Shown here: piece by piece, positions 42,933 to 53,050 of the stretch | How the letters are laid out: each line of letters begins with the position of its first letter | How positions within the stretch are numbered: position 1 is the stretch's first letter | Source of the DNA: Rana temporaria | Lineage: Eukaryota > Chordata > Amphibia > Anura > Ranidae | Length of the DNA: 64,000 bases | Direction: 5' to 3' | NCBI RefSeq assembly: GCF_905171775.1 | Contig: NC_053497.1 | Span: forward strand, 36,204,781 to 36,268,780 | Translations under genes and position numbers: made by a program | The notes under the pieces: model-generated | Seen by the model: only the letters and a program-made list of their open reading frames with translations | The model's database searches: none | Told to the model about the DNA's origin: nothing

Positions 42933-43133
42933 CATGGATAGTGCGGTGAACGCAATAAAATGTGACCAAAAAATTCATTGCCGGCATAAACATCAATGCA
43001 CCATACTATTCCTGTAAAGAAAAAGGTGGCCACTAATAATGCTCTAAGCAGGCAAAGGCAAAAACAAAAACAAAAAATATGGAAAACAAAAACCAACAGA
43101 ACCAAAAAACAGAATGTCCCAAGCTGGGCCTCA

Positions 43134-43429
43134 GGCTGGGTTCACACTACTACACTACTTTCATCCTACTTTGCTCTGCTACATTGGTCCTACATTTATC
43201 CTACATTGGTCCTACATCCATCCTACTTTCATGAACAGGATACTACTTTGGTCCGACTTCAATGATATTCAATGGGCCTGAAGTAGGATCAATGTAGGAC
43301 CAAAAGTAGTACAGGGAGCATTTTCAAAGTCGGACCGACTTGTGTAGGACGCTACAAGACGCTCTCATAGGGAAACATTGAACACAGAGCAAAGTAGGAT
43401 GAAAGTAGTGTAGTAGTGTGAACCCAGCC
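43134..43429. mobile_element. Fold-back MITE with ends GGCTGGGTTCACAC
   Basis: Ends GGCTGGGTTCACACTACTAC and GTAGTGTGAACCCAGCC are perfect inverted repeats. Flanks TCA (43131-43133) and TTA (43430-43432). The interior is built from CCTACTT / AAGTAGG and CCTACATTGGTCC modules. 296 bp. Confidence 0.85.
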
Positions 43430-43432
43430 TTA

Positions 43433-43592
43433 AGCCCCGTGCACATGATCGGACCTTTGTCCGAACAAAATCACATCGGAATTTCATCGGAGTAAAAGAG
43501 AACATGTTCTCTATCTAAACTCTGATGGAATTCATCGGAATTTGCGATGGAATTATTCCGACTTTTTCCGTCGGAAATTGTGTGTACGGGGC
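43433..43592. mobile_element. HarbB-11, short fold-back with TTA TSD
   Basis: AGCCCCGTGCACATGATCGG to GTGTGTACGGGGC, flanked by TTA (43430-43432, 43593-43595). The left TTA is shared with the preceding MITE, so the two abut exactly. 160 bp. Confidence 0.82.
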
Positions 43593-43859
43593 TTAAGATC
43601 TACAGCCATGGTAATGTTTCAGGAAGGTGTTAAAACTCTATGCTCTAAAACAAAAAATGGTGGACATGGCCAAGCCAGAGGTATATTCATGATGAGGTCA
43701 ACTCGGCAGCCTAAAAGGTTATATGCATTGGTACTGCGCTATTCAAAGGTAAACCAAGATGTACGAGGGCTGTACGGAAAGTAACGTAATAGTCGACATA
43801 ACTTTTTTTTTTTAAGAACTTACATAGGTCGTTCAAATTTCACATGTTGGTAGAGTTAT

Positions 43860-44399
43860 GCCGCGTACACACGCTCAGAATTTCCGACAACAAATGTTCG
43901 ATGGGAGCTTTTGGTTGGAAATTCTGATCGTGTGTAGGCTCCATCGGACATTTTCTGTGGGAATTTCCGACAACAAAAATTTGAGAGCTGGTTCTCAAAA
44001 TTTCCGACAACAAAATCCGTTCTCGTAAATTCTGATCGTGTGTGGACAATTCTGACGCATAAAATTTCACACATGCTCTGAATCAAGTACGAGATGGAAG
44101 CGCGCGGTCTGGTAAAACTAGCATTCGTAATGGAGATAGCACATTCGTCACGCTGAAACGGACTGAAAAGCACAAGGCTGAAAAGCGCTGTCTCTCACCA
44201 AACTTCTACTAACACGACTGGTTTTAAACTTCCCTTTAATAGTGCCGTTGTACGTGTTGTACGTGACCGTGTTCTTGGCGATCGGAATTTTCGACAACAT
44301 TTGTGTGACCGTGTGTATGCAGGACAAGTTTGAGCCAACATCCGTCGGGAAAAAATGCACGGTTTTGTCATCAGAATGTCCGCTCGTCTGTACGTGGCA
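43860..44399. mobile_element. HarbB-12 MITE in the left mariner arm
   Basis: TGCCGCGTACACACGCTCAG to CTCGTCTGTACGTGGCA. Modules AATTTCCGACAACAAA and TTCTGATCGTGTGT; internal ACACATGCTCTGAATC variant core near 44069. Flanks TTA / TAA, inside GAGT...ACTC. Confidence 0.82.
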
Positions 44400-44451
44400 T
44401 AACTCTTCCTCTATAGTAACTCCTCTTCTTCATTTTCATTGCAGGTAAATA

Positions 44452-44576
44452 ATGGAATTCAAGCAGAAGCAATGTGCTGTCATTGAGTTTTTGACAATTG
44501 AGAGGGGAGCAGACTGTCCAACATCCACAGGAGGCTACAGAACGTTTGTGGAGATTACACCATTGACCAAAGCAAA
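44452..44576 (+). pseudogene. Mariner transposase N-terminal fragment
   Basis: ATG at 44452 opens MEFKQKQCAVIEFLTIE, followed in another frame by IHRRLQNVCGDYTIDQS. These are the first helix-turn-helix region of mariner-type transposases. A frameshift lies between them near 44505, and everything after about 40 codons is lost where a HarbB element begins. The catalytic D,D34D core is absent. Confidence 0.82.
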
Positions 44577-44641
44577 GGCCTCGTACACACGACCAGTTTT
44601 CTCAGCAAGAACCTGAGAAAACCGTTCGTGTGTACGAGGCT
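44577..44641. mobile_element. 65-bp minimal HarbB hairpin
   Basis: GGCCTCGTACACACGACCAG, GTTTTCTCAGC, then GAGAAAACCGTTCGTGTGTA and CGAGGC: both ends of the family joined with a tiny centre. It may be a solo deletion derivative or the left part of the adjoining element. Confidence 0.6.
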
Positions 44642-45056
44642 TTCAGGTTTCTCGTCAGGAAATCTGGCCAGAATCTCGACGAGAAAAATAGAGAACCTGC
44701 ACTCTATTTTCTCGTTGAGATTCTTGTCGGCCTGTTTCCCGACGAGAAACCCGAGAGTGTGTATACTTGCCTGTCACCGTGAAAACCTGCGCATGCTCGA
44801 AATGACTTTGACGCATGCGCGGTAGCTTCCACGGCATAGGTAGAGTGAAGCAAGATGGCGGCGACGGCATCGAATGTGACGAGCGCATGCTCGTCGTACG
44901 CAATGATGTCACCGCGTTCTTGCCTTTCAAGAGAACCGCGGTTCTTTTAAAAAGGTTAGTGTGTATACTCGGGCGGCAAGAGATTCTTGCCAAGAATCTC
45001 TTCGGGAAAAACAAGGTTTTTTTCCTGACGAGATTCTTGCCCGTGTGTATGATGCC
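44642..45056. mobile_element. HarbB-13 MITE
   Basis: TTCAGGTTTCTCGTCAGG to TTGCCCGTGTGTATGATGCC. Contains TGCGCATGCTCGAAATGAC (44781) and AAGAGATTCTTGCC hairpins. Its canonical left terminus may be the hairpin at 44577. Confidence 0.65.
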
Positions 45057-45080
45057 GAAGAGTTACTATAGAGGAAGAGT

Positions 45081-45473
45081 AAAGAACTATACACACGATC
45101 AGATTTTTTCGACAACAATGGTTCGACTGACGTGTTTTATCGGACAATCCGACCTTCTGTATGCTCCATTGGACAATTGTCGGAATTTCTGACAACAAAT
45201 GTTGGCTGTGCATGCTCTCAAATTTTCCGACAAAACATGTGTTCCGTCGGATCATCCATTGGACTAAAATCCAAAGTACAAACACGCATGCTCCGAACCA
45301 ATGATAAACATCAGACAACAATAGCAGAAGGGTGGCGGTAAAGAGCTGAAAAACCAAGTAATTTGGTGAATGTTGGCTGAAAATGTTCTGCCGTGTGTAT
45401 GCAGAACAAGTTCACGGCCAACAGCCCTTCACACACAAATCCAGGGAAAAGTCTGATCGTGTGTACGAGGCTT
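45081..45473. mobile_element. HarbB-14 MITE in the right mariner arm
   Basis: CTATACACACGATCAGA to GTCTGATCGTGTGTACGAGG. Collinear with HarbB-1 (891). It sits at the position in the right mariner arm that corresponds to HarbB-12 in the left arm. Core ACGCATGCTCCGAACC near 45284. Confidence 0.82.
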
Positions 45474-45566
45474 TACTCTACCAACATGTGAAATCTGAAC
45501 GACTTATGTACCGTAAGTTGATAAAAAAAAAATAAGGTATGCCCTGCTTTCAGTACAGCCCTTGTA

Positions 45567-46335
45567 TAAACTCTCATTCACAATGCGCCCCAATAGGGTT
45601 ACAGGTGAGTCTGTATGGCTTCAAAAGCATGCAAGGGCATTCAGAAGTCTCAATGCACTGACATTTGGGGTCACAGAACAATGGAACATTGACGTACCTT
45701 TTTATTTTACAATATATTTATAGGCATATTAATATATCATTCTGTGCCTAGTCATCCCTTACAGGCTCAGCCAATGTATAGAGCACACACAGGCATCCAT
45801 TTATCCCCACTGAACGATTTTTGTTTCAATCCCTCTCTAGAGAGCCAACATCCTGTTCTGAGCTTATTATCTTACATAATGTAGTATTGTCTGTTAAGAA
45901 ATAGACTGTGCTCTGGGGTCTAGCCTCATTAATAAACAATATGCAAACCTCAGCGTTCTGTCCTTCAAGGAGATTGGAATGGACATTGGGATCAACCAAT
46001 CTCATCTGACTTTACTGGAAAGGCATGCATGTTTCCGATGGGTATGTGTGCAAACACCAACGTATATGGAAGATCAAATTAATACAGAAATTCTGTCTTG
46101 GGTGCAGCTGAGTTAATTATTTGCTGGGGGATCTTCAAAGTGATAGTGAGAAAATGCTGAAATATTAATTTTTTTAATTGATTTGCCGATTCTTGGAAGA
46201 AAGTGCCAATTAGACATTGTAATGCATGTATTTTATGTGCCTGTTTGAGAAAAAGACCATACGCTATAAAATATCAGGCTGTGTATCATTTTCATTATTG
46301 CTTAGGATGAGCAATACACGTTTTTTTGTTGTGTA
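45567..46335. other. 770 bp without recognised gene
   Basis: A/T-rich, apparently unique; no tandem or inverted structure noticed. Confidence 0.5.
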
Positions 46336-47175
46336 ATGTGAAGGGGCCCAGAGGTATGGGGGCTGTGTAATGTAAAAGGGGTCCTGAGCTACAGGGGCTG
46401 GGTAATGTGAAGGGGTCCACAGGTGCAGGGTGCTGTGTAATGTGAAGGGGTCCAGAGGTACGGGGGCTGTGTAAAGTAAAAGGGGTCCTGAGCTACAGGG
46501 GCTGTGTAATGTGAAGGGGTCCAGAGGTGCAGGGTGCTGTGTAATGTGAAGGGGTCCAGAGGTACAGGGGCTGTGTAATGTGAAGGGGCCCAGAGGTACG
46601 GGGGCTGTGTAATGTAAAAGGGGTCCTGAGCTACAGGGGCTGTGTAATGTGAAGGGGTCCAGAGGTGCAGGGTGCTGTGTAATGTGAAGGGGCCCAGAGG
46701 TACGGGGGCTGTGTAGTGTAAAGGGGTCCTGAGCTACAGGGGCTGTGTAATGTGAAGGGGTCCAGAGGTGCAGGGTGCTGTGTAATGTGAAGGGGTCCAG
46801 AGGTACAGGGGCTGTGTAATGTAAAAGGGGTCCTGAGCTACCGGGGCTGTGTAATGTGAAGGGGTCCAGAGGTACAGGGGCTGTGTAATGTGAAGGGGTC
46901 CAGAGGTACAGGGGCTGTGTAATGTAAAAGGGGTCCTGAGCTACCGGGGCTGTGTAATGTGAAGGGGTCCAGAGGTACAGGGGCTGTATAATGTGAAGGG
47001 GTCCAGAGGTACAGGGGCTGTGTAATGTAAAGGGGTCCAGAGGTAAAGGGGGGTTGTGTAATGTAAAGGGGTCCAGAGGTACGAGGACTGTGTCATGTAA
47101 AAGAGGTACGGGGGCTGTGTAATGTAAAAGGGGTCCAGAGCTACAGGGACTATGTAATGTAAAAGGGGTCCAGAT
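46336..47175. repeat. 34-35-bp minisatellite, ~24 units
   Basis: Units such as AATGTGAAGGGGTCCAGAGG plus TACAGGGGCTGTGT. Variant types (GTCCTGAGCTACAGGGGC; GTGCAGGGTGCTG) recur in a roughly three-unit order. It probably sits inside an hAT element whose right end follows. Confidence 0.95.
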
Positions 47176-47275
47176 TACTATCTTAATTTATTAGCAGGTA
47201 AATGCAGCCCTCCATGCATTCACATACATTAAATCCGGCCCTTAAGTGGAAAAGGTTTGCTGTCCCCTGCTTTAG
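47176..47275. mobile_element. hAT-like right end after the minisatellite
   Basis: CCGGCCCTTAAGTGG and AAAGGTTTGCTGTCCCCTG end like hAT elements that begin CAGGGGTC (compare 54928). The left end, expected before 46336, was not identified. Confidence 0.5.
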
Positions 47276-47512
47276 AATGTAGCCACAGAGTGCAAAAACC
47301 TGCCCCTGCAGAAAAGGACCCTTGCACTCTGTGTGGCAGCAGTGGTCTCTCTGCAGAGGTTCAAAACACCCCTGGCTGGGAACTATAGGCCTGACTCAGC
47401 AGAGGGTGTGTCAGACCTCTGCAGAGAGGCCACTGCTTCCAGTTTGCAACATGCTGGCAAAGGAGAGGCTTTTCTATTCATGCTGTGGCTGCTTTCCAAA
47501 GTAAGCAATCTG
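47276..47512. repeat. Short inverted repeat, otherwise unassigned
   Basis: AGTGGTCTCTCTGCAGAGGT (47340) pairs with ACCTCTGCAGAGAGGCCACT (47415). The 60-codon frames here are unsupported. Confidence 0.5.
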
Positions 47513-47515
47513 TAA

Positions 47516-47995
47516 GGCCCCGTACACACGAGAGGATCTATCCGCTGGAATTGATCTGCGGATCAGTTCCAACAGATAGATCCGCTGGTGTGTACATCCC
47601 AGCGGATCTTTTTCTGCGGATTTTTTTCGGCCCGACCGATTTCCAGCAGATAAAAATTTCTTAGCATGCTAAGAAATCTATCCGCTGGAATCGGCTTCAG
47701 CGGATCGATCCGGTGGTCTGTACAGACTCACCGGTCCGATTCCCTCCCTCGCATGCGTCGTAATGATTCGACGCATGCGTGGGTATCCTTATATGACAGC
47801 GTTGCGCACGTCGCCGCGTCATCATCGCGGCGACGGCGCGACACGTCATCGCGAAGGGATTTTGGCGCGAATTTCAATCCGATGGTGAGTACACTCCATC
47901 GGATCCAAATCCGGGGAAATCCTCGAGAGGATTTATCCGCGGATACGGTCCGGCGGACTGTATCCGCGGATCAATCCTCTCGTCTGTACCCGGCA
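47516..47995. mobile_element. HarbB-15 fold-back MITE with TAA TSD
   Basis: GGCCCCGTACACACGAGAGG to CCTCTCGTCTGTACCCGGCA, flanked by TAA (47513-47515, 47996-47998). GGATCTATCCGCTGG modules and a CGCATGCGTCGTAATGATTC palindrome near 47751. 480 bp. Confidence 0.87.
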
Positions 47996-48111
47996 TAAGA
48001 CTTTGCTTTTTTTTATTACGCACATGGAATGTATTTAGCACATTAAAACTAAAAGGTTCAATTTGGCTTTAAAGCTTATATGAGATGTTAGTGATTTGGT
48101 TAAGATGCACT

Positions 48112-48687
48112 CAGTGGCGTATCTAGGGTATGGCAGCCATGGCAAGTGCCATGGGCGCCATATGAAGGGGGCGCTGTTGAGTGGCTGGGCAGCAAGGTAC
48201 TTACAAGGGTCTGAGGGTCTCTTCTTCCCTCCTCCCGAGCATAGGCAGGATCTCCTTTTCAGCACCTTTGCTAATAGACAATGGCAGCGCTATCCCTGCT
48301 GCGTTCAGCCACAGCCCTCCCCTGTTCTCCCATTCCATCTGGTCGGATTGGCAGCGCACAAAGAAGAAGAAGGAACATCAGTTTCTCCCTCTCCTCTGTG
48401 AACACTGAGGCCTTAAGTTATGAAGATTTCATCACTTCCAGTATTGGATCTGCATTTACCTGGCCTTGGGGGGCAGAGGAGGGATCAGGGGTCTAATAAA
48501 CCCCAGATTTCTCCATAAAGAGCATATGTCACTACCCAAGGTATCACAAGGGATGATAAATATCACTAGTTTTGTTATTATTATTTTTTTTTTGTTAAGG
48601 TTATCTGAAAGACGGGTTTCAAATGTTTCGACAGGGGCGCAGTTTCAGTGCTTGCCATAGGCTCTATTTTCACTAGATACGCCTCTG
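48112..48687. mobile_element. hAT-type MITE, 8-bp TSD with one mismatch
   Basis: Ends CAGTGGCGTATCTAGGG and CTAGATACGCCTCTG. Flanks GATGCACT (48104-48111) and GACGCACT (48688-48695). 576 bp; the 101-codon frame inside is incidental. Confidence 0.86.
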
Positions 48688-48695
48688 GACGCACT

Positions 48696-49517
48696 GTTCA
48701 GGTGACCATATACATAACGATCTGATCGAACAATCCTTCAAAGTATGATCGAACCTATCGAAAAAGACATACTGTGCCATTAATGGATTTTGAGCAAAGT
48801 CCGGTGCGGTTCTGTTCACCGGTTCAGGTGTGATTTAGGTGCAAATATTTACCTGACATCGCACCTGAACCAGACCCAAAATCGCACAGGACTCTTTTTA
48901 AAACCACACTGAGGCCGCCTTGCACGTGTGAACCGGCTGTGTTGAGAAGGCTGGCAGTTCACGTTATGCAAATCAGATGGCGTTCAAAACACATTTGATT
49001 TGCATATACGTGCACCGAGCCTTCATCTAAATGATACTGGTCAGTCTTGGCGGAAAATCTGATTACAGGAAAGCAGACAGACATGATCATTAAATGTATT
49101 CCAACTGTATTGTCAATCAATTTACTGTCCAGGAGAAAAATAATATTGTATGAATAAAATAGTTCCGTGTATTGCCACCATTAGGCCAAAATCAGTTCCC
49201 AACTACTACTGCAATAACCAGCATTAGTGGTGGTTTATTATGAGAACATACAAATTGTACCTATGTAATGAAGGAATAACCTCCACAAATCACACAAGCA
49301 AGCTGGCATCAATGCATATGTTACATGCCAATACTAATATTACACCTTCCCATTTCAACTAGTGCCTACATTCAAAATCCAAAAGATTATAAAAAGGTAT
49401 ATTGTTAGTACAGCAGTAATGCAATCCACTCATTTTCATGTGAAATACACAATGCTGCTTATCAATAGGTTTCAAATCAGGTCTGCCAGTATGTACGGGT
49501 TATAATGCTCTGTCATC
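48696..49517. other. MITE remnants then unassigned sequence
   Basis: 48700-49025 has GGTGACCATATACATAACG and CGGTTCAGGTGTGATTTAGG / TCGCACCTGAACC modules, like incomplete fold-backs related to 56541. 49026-49517 shows nothing recognisable. Confidence 0.4.
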
Positions 49518-50377
49518 CCAGGTTCTATAAGCAAAAAAACATGGCTGCCCTGAGTTCTATGCACATAAAGCTCAAGTGCTGGCTTCAACAGGCATAAAGC
49601 CAGCTTGTCCCGAGTTCAACAGGCATAAAGCCAGCTTGTCCCGAGTTCTACAGGCATAAAGCCAGCTTGTCCCGAGTTCTACAGGCATAAAGCCAGCTTG
49701 TCCCGGGTTCTACAGACATAAAGCCAGCTTGTCCCGAGTTGTACGGGCATAGAGCCAGCTTGTCCCGAGTTCAACAGGCATAAAGCCAGCTTGTCCCAGG
49801 TTCTACAGGCATAAAGCCAGCTTGTCCCGAGTTGTACGGGCATAAATCCAGCTTGTCCCGGGTTCTTCTAGCATAAAGCCAGCTTGTCTTGGGGTCTACG
49901 GGCATAGAGCCAGCTTGTCCTGGGTTCTATGGGCATCAAGCAAGCTTGTCTTGTTTTCTACGGGCATAGAGCCAGCCAGCTTGTCCCGGGTTCTACAGGC
50001 ATAAAGCCAGCTTGTCCCAGGTTCTACAGGCATAAATCCAGCTTGTCCCGAGTTCTACAGGCATAAAGCCAGCTTGTCCCGGGTTCTACATGCATAAAGC
50101 CAGCTTGTCCCGAGTTGTACAGGCATAGAGCCAGCTTGTCCCAAGTTCTTCGGGCATAAAGCCAGCTTGTCCCGAGTTGTACGGGCATAAATCCAGCTTG
50201 TCCCGGGTTCTTCTAGCATAAAGCCAGCTTGTCTTGGGGTCTACGGGCATACAGCCAGCTTGTCCCGGGTTCTATGGGCATCAAGCAAGCTTGTCTTGTT
50301 TTCTACGGGCATAGAGCCAGCCAGCTTGTCCCGGGTTCTACAGGCATAAATCCAGCTTGTCCAAGGTTCTTCTGGCA
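49518..50377. repeat. 31-bp minisatellite, left block
   Basis: About 27 units of GGCATAAAGCCAGCTTGTCC plus CGAGTTCTACA. A longer ordered block recurs with a displacement of about 345 bp (49831 and 50176, GTTGTACGGGCATAAATCC). Confidence 0.95.
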
Positions 50378-50611
50378 ATAATTGTACACATTTCAGAGCG
50401 TGCTTCTGCTTTTTGGGATTGCTGCCGCTAAGAGCTTATGGACTTCATTCATGAACTTTTTTGATATAATTTTTCAGAGATAAGGACTATTACCATTCAT
50501 CAATCATTCATTTATTTTACCACTTCCTTATCTAGAATAATCCTATTCATATTCATGGGCCAGTGTTGTCTGTAATCTGCCTGATCTTGCACCATCTGAC
50601 AATTTTTTCCA
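50378..50611. mobile_element. 234-bp insertion in the 31-bp array
   Basis: Unrelated sequence bracketed by an 11-bp direct repeat TTCTTCTGGCA (50367-50377, 50612-50622). It could be a retro-insertion target duplication, or simply a spacer between two array units, since the repeat is close to the unit itself. Confidence 0.5.
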
Positions 50612-50985
50612 TTCTTCTGGCATAAAGCCAGCTTGTCTTGGGGTCTACGGGCATAGAGCCAGCTTGTCTTGGGGTCTACGGGCATAGAGCCAGCTTGTCT
50701 TGGGGTCTACAGGCATAGAGCCAGCTTGTCCCGGGTTCTACAGGCATCAAGCAAGCTTGTCTTGGGTTCTACAGGCATCAAGCAAGCTTGCCTTGGGTTC
50801 TACAGGCATCAAGCAAGCTTGTCTTGGGTTCTACGGGCATAGAGCCAGCTTGTCCTAGATTCTACGGGCATAAAGCAACTAAACAAGCAAACAAGCAAGC
50901 ATATCCCAGGTTCTAGAGGCACAAAGCAAAGTCTCTACAGGAATAAATTATGGTCATCCCTGTTCTATGGGTATAAAACACAGTT
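50612..50985. repeat. 31-bp minisatellite, right block
   Basis: Eight to nine good units (CTTGTCTTGGGGTCTACGGG type) to about 50875, then decayed units with AACAAGCAAACAAGCAAGC. Confidence 0.9.
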
Positions 50986-51050
50986 AGACAAAATAGAAAA
51001 ATAGCCGGCAACTCCGATCCAAAATAATAATTTATTGACATCTACGCTAT

Positions 51051-51490
51051 CTACAGAAGTCTGTTGATCCTTCATTATTTTCCATCTCTCTCCCCCTCTG
51101 TATTACCCCCTTTTGTATTTGTGTCTTAGATTTTTGTACTAAAACAATCAAAACAAAAAAATTGTACTAAAACAATAAAAGTTGTCAATTAAAAAAATAA
51201 ATAAAATTATTTGCACATGTAGAAAAACAAATAAGTAGACGCGTTTCGGCAGGAGAGACTTGGTCACTGCTATCTACAGAAGTCTGTTGATCCTTCATTA
51301 TTTTCCTTCTCTCTCCCCCTCTGCATTTGTTTTATTTTATTACCCCCTTTTGTATTTGTGTCTTCGATTTTTGTGCTAAAACAATCAAAACAACAATTGT
51401 ACTAAAACAATTATTTTTTAAATAATAATTTATTAGCACATGTAGAAAAAAAAAAAGCAGACGCGTTTCGACTGGAGAGCCTTGGTCACT
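51051..51490. repeat. Tandem duplication, ~223-bp period
   Basis: CTACAGAAGTCTGTTGATCC at 51051 and 51274; ACGCGTTTCGGCAGGAGAG at 51240 and ACGCGTTTCGACTGGAGAG at 51461. Each unit ends with AGACTTGGTCACTGC or GCCTTGGTCACTGC. It could be two adjacent copies of a short retroelement in minus orientation. Confidence 0.85.
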
Positions 51491-51892
51491 GCATAAAAAT
51501 GACAGAGAAACACATTCTATATATAATATATAGGGATATCCACCCACCCAATCAGCATCAGGCTAATCAAGCAAATTGAAGAGTTGTTGGGCTGGTGGGG
51601 GGAGTATACCACTATGAAGAAACCTCAGGAGCTGGACATGCTATTGGTCAATGACCATTGCACATAAGCAGACAGAAAAGTAATTAAACACTGGATGTGA
51701 AAATACTCATGACACAAGTGGGATAGGAAAAAGGAAAAATGGAAGAAGGGAAAAAGGAAGAATAGGAGACAAAGAGAAGAGAGGAAAAAAAATCTAAAAA
51801 GGGAAAACTGGAAAAAGGGAAAAAGGTCCAATAGGGGACACAAAAAAAGGCCTCCGGAAATAAAAATGTACTTTACTTATGACGCCGCCCAC
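51491..51892. other. No gene; purine-rich tract at 51720-51828
   Basis: The tract is almost pure A/G on the plus strand (GGAAGAAGGGAAAAAGGAAG) for about 110 bp with few interruptions. The 72-codon minus-strand frame here is low-complexity. Confidence 0.6.
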
Positions 51893-51896
51893 CTTA

Positions 51897-52311
51897 GGCC
51901 CCTTTCACACCATGGTGGAAGGTGCGGTTGCGGTATAGCGCCGCTATACCGTCGGAATTGCAGCGGAATTGAGGCAGTATTTGGCCGCTTGCGGCGCTGT
52001 TGTAACCCCCACTAACGGCCGAAAAAGGGTTAATACCCCCAGCAATGCACTTCTGTAGAGGCGCATTGCTGGCGGTATAGCCGCGGTGTCCCATTGTTTT
52101 CAATGAGAAGGAGCGGTGGAGGAGCGGTAAACACACCGCTCCAAAGATGCTGCTGGCAGGACTTTTGGAGCGGTCCTGCCAGCGCATCGCCTCAGTGTGA
52201 AAGCCCACGGGCTTTCACACCAAGACTGCAGGGCAGGAATTTTTGAGGTGGTATTTAGGCGCTATTTTTAGCGCTAATCCGCCTGAAAAACTCCTTAGTG
52301 TGAAAGGGGTC
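51897..52311. mobile_element. Family C MITE, copy 5
   Basis: GGCCCCTTTCACACCATGG to CTTAGTGTGAAAGGGGTC. Flanks TTA and TTG. Modules GAGCGGTGGAGGAGCGG, TTTTCAATGAGAAGG and GCGCTATTTTTAGCGC. The fullest C copy in the window. Confidence 0.75.
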
Positions 52312-52800
52312 TTGTAATAGAATACCTAATCTAATCTAATACAAGTGATTCTCAGGTTGGGTTTTATTTAGCAGGAATAAGTCACATTCAAGCATATAAA
52401 ATAATAATCTTTGATGTGTAGTAGTGGACAGATTTACAGAGACATTCTGTTAGATCCAAGAGCCAGCTGGCACTTTTATAGAAGCCAAGAAAAACGTGCT
52501 TCTATTGACACTAGGAAATTCTCAAAACTGGAGTTGTCAGCTGTAAATTTTTAGGCGATGAGGTTGGTTGGAAAGTATCTACAAAATAGCACTTCTCAAA
52601 CTCCAAAATCTAAAGTGTAGGTATAGAAATTTCAACATAGTTACATTGGTCAAGCTTGCACCCAACCTGTGGGCTCTCATTGGAGGCTGGAAATTGCTGT
52701 AGTAGGCACTAGCCTCAAAGTTCCCTGTCGAACAGCTGCCCTGCTGCTTAGTGGATACAGGTGGTTACCCGCTTGGCACAGGCACCAATCAGAGACTATG
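52312..52800. other. 490 bp without recognised gene
   Basis: TAATCTAATCTAAT at 52327; otherwise no structure noticed. Confidence 0.45.
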
Positions 52801-52968
52801 GGGTTGATTTATTAAGATTGGAGAGTACAACATCTGGTGCAGCTGTGCATGGTAGCCAACCACCTTCTAACGTCAGCTTGTTTAATTAGGCTTTGAAAAA
52901 AAAAGAAAAGAAAAAAAAAAACTGCTCTAAAATTTGCACTCTCCAGTTTTAGTAAATTTAACCACAAT
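52801..52968. mobile_element. Family E MITE
   Basis: GGGGTTGATTTATTAAGATT and GAGAGTACAACATCTGGTGC at the left; TTTGCACTCTCCAGTTTTAG at the right are inverted. 168 bp with an A-rich centre. Confidence 0.7.
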
Positions 52969-53050
52969 GTTACATTTTCTCAATGAATGCAAAGTGTTCT
53001 CTGTTTGGATGAGGTGGAGACCATGACATCACTGCCCTACCTCGTCCAAT

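Larger units (their letters stand above)
43764..45564 (+). mobile_element. Mariner-family relic with nested HarbB MITEs
   Basis: Inverted ends CGAGGGCTGTACGGAAAG and CTTTCAGTACAGCCCTTG, flanked by TA (43762-43763, 45565-45566). The paired arms extend inward: GTTCAAATTTCACATGTTGG at 43831 against CCAACATGTGAAATCTGAAC, then CTCTTCCTCTATAGTAACTC at 44403 against its inverse at 45058. Removing the nested MITEs leaves only about 390 bp of mariner, so the transposase is almost entirely deleted. Confidence 0.85.

Noticed and set aside
49518..50985. Regular 31-bp repeats considered as CRISPR-like
   Set aside because: Units are contiguous without unique spacers, and the genome is eukaryotic.
51051..51490. 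Duplicated segment as a pair of LTRs
   Set aside because: The copies are directly adjacent with no internal region, and no TG...CA ends or primer-binding site is seen.
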